From an uncultured Lachnospiraceae bacterium (GTDB lineage: Bacteria > Bacillota > Clostridia > Lachnospirales > Lachnospiraceae), in assembly GCA_905193085.1 (NCBI GenBank), contig CAJJNI010000172.1, positions 1-5,368 on the forward strand: 5,368 nt of DNA, read 5' to 3'. Within the stretch, counting starts at the first letter, position 1; the number at the start of each line of letters is the position of its first letter. The notes under the pieces are model-generated. The model saw only the letters and a program-made list of their open reading frames with translations, was not told where the DNA came from and ran no database searches. A program made the translations under genes and the position numbers. Of this stretch, positions 4,916-5,368 are shown one piece after another.

Positions 4916-5368
4916 ATGTTTTTTAGGAGTTCAAAGAAAAAATCTCAAAAGAAATTAGACGAGTTATGTACGCAGGCGGATATTTTTATTCAGGTTCATT
5001 TTGTCCGCGAACGCAATGGGGAACGTTATAAATTCAAGACCCTGTCTTTAAAGGATAATCCGGAGTGGACTGCCTTGGAAGAATTGTTAGCGGAAAATGG
5101 AAATCCGGAAAGTTTTTCGGATACCTGCCAGCTTTTTCTTCGCAGAACAGGAACGGATGAGAATATTATTGCAGACCGGGCAGGCCTTGAAAATGGTTAT
5201 TTTACAAAATTGCAAAACACTGATTCTTACAGACCATCGAAGCAGGAAACAGTTCTTTTATGTCTTGCCATGTGTCTGAATATAGAAGAGGCGAAAGTAT
5301 TATTAAAGTCTGCCGGATTTTCCAGCCATTGTTCTTTTACAATCAGATTTCCTCCTGTTTCACCGGAT
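4916..5368 (+). CDS. uncharacterised protein with HTH-like domain, 5' part (runs off the window)
   Basis: An ATG at 4916 with GGGAGG five bases upstream opens a frame of 151 codons that continues past the window. Residues 1-13 are very basic (RSSKKKSQKK). Residues 14-60 form an unassigned segment. Residues about 66-137 (SFSDTCQLFLRRTGTDENI, ADRAGLENGYFTKLQNTD, SYRPSKQETVLLCLAMCLNI, EEAKVLLKSAGFS) match a compact helical, XRE-like domain that I recall from Firmicute proteins, sometimes beside macro-domain (ADP-ribose) proteins. It has the order turn, recognition-like helix, a YRPSK signature, then LCLAMCLNIEEAKVLLKSAG. The domain may bind DNA or a partner protein, which is inference. After GFSSHCSF the sequence no longer follows the pattern I expect, which could be divergence or a frameshift. 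The rest of the gene is outside the window, so the full function cannot be judged. Confidence 0.7.
   Translation, partial: MFFRSSKKKSQKKLDELCTQADIFIQVHFVRERNGERYKFKTLSLKDNPEWTALEELLAENGNPESFSDTCQLFLRRTGTDENIIADRAGLENGYFTKLQNTDSYRPSKQETVLLCLAMCLNIEEAKVLLKSAGFSSHCSFTIRFPPVSPD

Noticed and set aside
5097..5279. Plus-strand 60-codon frame
   Set aside because: It lies inside the plus-strand gene starting at 4916 in another frame and has no independent start signals.

Overview
The window looks like chromosomal DNA from a low-to-moderate GC Firmicute, most likely a gut-type Clostridia (Lachnospiraceae-like). The evidence is strong AAGGAGG ribosome binding sites, AT-rich spacers, and a two-gene pair (NifU-like scaffold plus GGGtGRT protein) that I associate with anaerobic Clostridia. 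The taxon is an inference from style and gene content, not from a marker gene.

There are two zones. Positions 1 to about 2320 are an accessory, decaying island, with all recognisable coding on the minus strand. Read in the direction of transcription (right to left) it holds: the last residues of a tyrosine recombinase (2120-2305); an unrecognised 212-residue protein (1468-2106) whose C-terminus was rewritten by a 64-bp insertion that duplicated 30 bp; its lost tail and a tiny overlapping frameshifted gene (1156-1481); an XRE repressor (843-1070); a BrxA-like (DUF1819, BREX phage defence) gene whose first ~100 residues fit the family but whose C-terminal third does not (356-853); and a frameshifted, unidentified gene relic (70-329). 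No other BREX gene is in the window, so this is either a BREX remnant or the start of a locus that continues past the left edge.

Positions 2331 to 5368 look like stable chromosome. A perfect 14-bp hairpin (2331-2368) closes a minus-strand operon of a NifU-like iron-sulfur scaffold protein (3430-4134) and the GGGtGRT protein (2405-3415), 14 nt apart. Upstream is a minus-strand membrane protein with a C-terminal zinc ribbon (4280-4777). Divergent from it, with good promoters in the shared 138-bp gap, is the 5' part of a plus-strand gene (4916 to the window end) containing a small helix-turn-helix-like domain.

The best leads are the NifU-like/GGGtGRT pair, a conserved family pair whose biochemical role I do not know to be established; the orphan XRE plus chimeric BrxA gene; and the repeat-spacer-repeat insertion at 1454-1547.
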